From positions 1-7,487 of the forward strand of contig JAEYYQ010000380.1 of NCBI GenBank assembly GCA_023428365.1: a DNA stretch of 7,487 nucleotides, written 5' to 3'. The position numbers and the translations under genes were made by a program. The notes under the pieces are model-generated. The model was not told the DNA's origin, made no database searches, and saw nothing but the letters and a program-made list of their open reading frames with translations. This document shows positions 6,395-7,487 of the stretch, piece by piece (position 1 is the stretch's first letter; every line of letters starts with the position of its first letter). This DNA is from Pseudomonadota bacterium (lineage in GTDB: Bacteria; Pseudomonadota; Alphaproteobacteria; Rhizobiales; Hyphomicrobiaceae).

Positions 6395-6430
6395 GCAGAC
6401 AAGCGCTGTAGAACGGCTGGACAAACAGGG

Positions 6431-6456
6431 GGCGGCGCAGTCTAAGGTGCGTCGCC
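6431..6456 (+). repeat. Stem-loop between the adenosyltransferase and rhomboid genes
   Basis: GGCGGCGCA (6431-6439) and TGCGTCGCC (6448-6456) form a 9-base-pair stem with one G-T pair and an 8-base loop. The stem ends 10 bases before the GGGGAG ribosome binding site of the rhomboid gene (6467-6472). No T-run follows, so it is not an intrinsic terminator. It could be a processing or stabilising hairpin between cistrons. Confidence 0.45.
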
Positions 6457-6478
6457 AGCAACCTGCGGGGAGCGCTCA

Positions 6479-7162
6479 GTGTTCATCCCGATCTACGATC
6501 TCAATCCCCTGCGGTCGATCAAATTCCAGTTCGTGACCATCGGGCTGATCGCGGCCAACGTTATCGTGTTTTTCTTGCAGATGACGGGCATGCCGCTCGA
6601 TGTCATCGTCAGCTTCGCGGTGGTTCCCAGTGAGCTGTTGAATGTGTCGGGCGAGATGCAGACGACGAGCGTCTGGGTGCCTGAGCGTCTAACCCCGCTC
6701 TCCTACATGTTCTTCCATGGCGACATCTTCCATCTCGCATCCAACATGCTGTTTTTGTGGGTGTTCGGAGACAACGTCGAAGATGCGCTTGGGCACGTGA
6801 AGTTTCTGTTTTTCTATCTCGCGTGCGGCGTAGTCGGGGGATTGGCGCACGCCATGATGATGCCGACCTCTAACATGCCGCTGATTGGCGCGAGCGGCGC
6901 GGTCGCGGGAGTTATCGCGGCTTACCTGATGCTTCATCCCAGGGTCAGGGTCTGGGTGCTTATCTTCCGCTTCATCCCCATCCGCATTACGGCCGCGTTC
7001 GCTTTGGGCGCCTGGATATTGACCCAGTTTGTGATGGTGCTGATCCCCGAGGCCGGACCGGTTGCGTGGTGGGCGCACATTGGCGGTCTGGTGGCCGGAG
7101 CCGTTCTCGTCGTCATCCTGAAAAAGCCGGGGGTTCGGCTTTTCGATCGCGGTTTGGCTTAG
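6479..7162 (+). CDS. Rhomboid family intramembrane serine protease
   Basis: An integral membrane protease expected to cut single-pass membrane proteins within the bilayer. The 227-residue product has about six hydrophobic segments, starting at residues 17-37, 75-96 and 106-126. The catalytic Ser is S139 in the motif IGASGAVAG and the catalytic His is H200 in WWAHIGGLVAG. The conserved H85-n3-N89 of HLASNM supplies the supporting residues, so the enzyme looks intact. Start is a GTG at 6479 with GGGGAG six bases upstream; this gives the usual N-terminus MFIPIYDLNPLRSIKF. It follows the adenosyltransferase by 84 bases and precedes etfB by 260. The substrate cannot be predicted, and link to its neighbours rests only on position. 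Confidence 0.94.
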   Translation: MFIPIYDLNPLRSIKFQFVTIGLIAANVIVFFLQMTGMPLDVIVSFAVVPSELLNVSGEMQTTSVWVPERLTPLSYMFFHGDIFHLASNMLFLWVFGDNVEDALGHVKFLFFYLACGVVGGLAHAMMMPTSNMPLIGASGAVAGVIAAYLMLHPRVRVWVLIFRFIPIRITAAFALGAWILTQFVMVLIPEAGPVAWWAHIGGLVAGAVLVVILKKPGVRLFDRGLA

Positions 7163-7422
7163 CGCCGGGCGGCGACCTTTATCTGCATTTCTGGCAAGAA
7201 CGACTTGCGGGCCGAGAGATTGACTTGCTCAAGATGCGAGCATAGGTTGCCTTTCGCATATGCGAAGGGGCAAAATCTTCGCAGTGTAGGAACGGCATCG
7301 AAGACGTCGTCCCGCCGATCCGAAACTTGCGGGTACCCGTTTGTGTGCGGGCCTCTCACGCCAGCATACAAAGCACATGAATATGACAGCCAATCTGAAG
7401 CCTGCTCGGGAGAGCCAATGAC
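7163..7422. other. Leader region between rhomboid gene and etfB
   Basis: 260 bases without a recognised gene. A weak CGCC/GGCG stem lies at 7163-7174, right after the rhomboid stop. TGCTC (7226-7230) and GAGCA (7238-7242) form a small inverted repeat, followed by the large palindrome listed separately. A 14-codon frame, MNMTANLKPARESQ (7377-7421), stops one base before the etfB start codon; it has no Shine-Dalgarno sequence. The etfB promoter should lie here, but I see no good -35/-10 pair. Confidence 0.4.
7247..7273. repeat. Near-perfect palindromic element centred on TTCGCATATGCGAA
   Basis: The 14-base sequence at 7253-7266 is a perfect palindrome. Outside it, TTGCC (7247-7251) and GGCAA (7269-7273) continue the symmetry with only T opposite GG between. 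Twelve base positions per side can therefore pair. Both strands read through it as PFAYAKG in one frame, simply because of the symmetry. It may be an operator for a dimeric regulator of etfBA or one copy of a dispersed genomic palindrome. Confidence 0.65.
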
Positions 7423-7487
7423 ATGAAGATCCTCGTGCCCGTGAAGCGCGTGGTCGATTTCAACGTGAAAATTCGAGTCAAGCCGGA
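7423..7487 (+). CDS. etfB: Electron transfer flavoprotein subunit beta, N-terminal fragment (3' end outside window)
   Basis: Only the first 21 complete codons are visible, MKILVPVKRVVDFNVKIRVKP and onward. This is the highly conserved N-terminus of the alphaproteobacterial/mitochondrial-type ETF beta subunit. With the alpha subunit it carries electrons, by FAD, from acyl-CoA and other dehydrogenases to ETF-ubiquinone oxidoreductase; the beta subunit binds AMP. ATG 7423 follows GGGAGAG at 7408-7414 with 8 bases of spacing. An ATG at 7418 is followed at once by a stop codon and is not the start. The etfA gene is expected just beyond the window. Confidence 0.95.
   Translation, partial: MKILVPVKRVVDFNVKIRVKP

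Noticed and set aside
5714..6424. A 236-codon minus-strand frame opposite the cobalamin adenosyltransferase.
   Set aside because: The plus-strand frame carries the full set of family motifs, so the opposite frame is a shadow.
6395..6478. Possible remnant of a cobalamin riboswitch next to the adenosyltransferase (GCCAGCAACCTGCGG resembles a B12 box).
   Set aside because: The resemblance is partial, the gap is only 84 bases, and other conserved core elements of the riboswitch are absent. It also lies downstream, not upstream, of the B12 gene.
7205..7426. A 73-codon plus-strand frame across the etfB leader.
   Set aside because: It runs through the palindrome, whose symmetry gives PFAYAKG on both strands, and overlaps the etfB start; it has no protein-like features or ribosome binding site.

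Overview
The window reads as a high-GC alphaproteobacterial chromosome segment, most likely from the order Hyphomicrobiales (Rhizobiales). This rests on the style of the AtpD, AtpC, EtfB and RppH sequences and on my recollection of this gene order in that group; no search was run. Almost everything is housekeeping: ATP synthase, RNA 5'-end processing, envelope remodelling, cobalamin adenosylation, a rhomboid protease and an electron-transfer flavoprotein. I see no insertion sequence, prophage, CRISPR array, tRNA or rRNA, and no convincing new multi-gene system.

Layout. (1) Positions 1-1093, plus strand: end of the F1F0 ATP synthase operon, with the 3' part of atpD, a small Cys-rich protein of unknown function, then atpC. 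(2) Positions 1121-5308, minus strand: in transcription order envC (degenerate LytM amidase activator), ctpA (S41 protease), a compact block of hairpins that includes a good intrinsic terminator, then two tandem RppH-type Nudix hydrolase genes. The second of these meets atpC tail to tail. (3) Positions 5309-5547: divergent intergenic region with nested inverted repeats. (4) Positions 5548-7487, plus strand: a 64-residue two-helix membrane protein (HIG1/twin-transmembrane type), a PduO-type cob(I)alamin adenosyltransferase, a rhomboid protease, a 260-base gap with a striking palindrome, and the first codons of etfB.

How the genes may work together. EnvC and CtpA both act on periplasmic cell-wall processes and sit 12 bases apart, so they are probably co-transcribed. 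The Nudix pair looks like a gene duplication in which the promoter-distal copy has lost an ATG start. The plus-strand cluster at the right end joins a respiratory-type membrane protein, B12 adenosylation and electron transfer from acyl-CoA dehydrogenases. That fits acyl-CoA and propionate/methylmalonyl-CoA metabolism, but the link is inferred from position only.

The points most worth a second look are the Cys-rich gene between atpD and atpC, the hairpin block downstream of ctpA with mutually exclusive pairings, the 14-base perfect palindrome inside a longer inverted repeat upstream of etfB, and the diverged tandem RppH copies.
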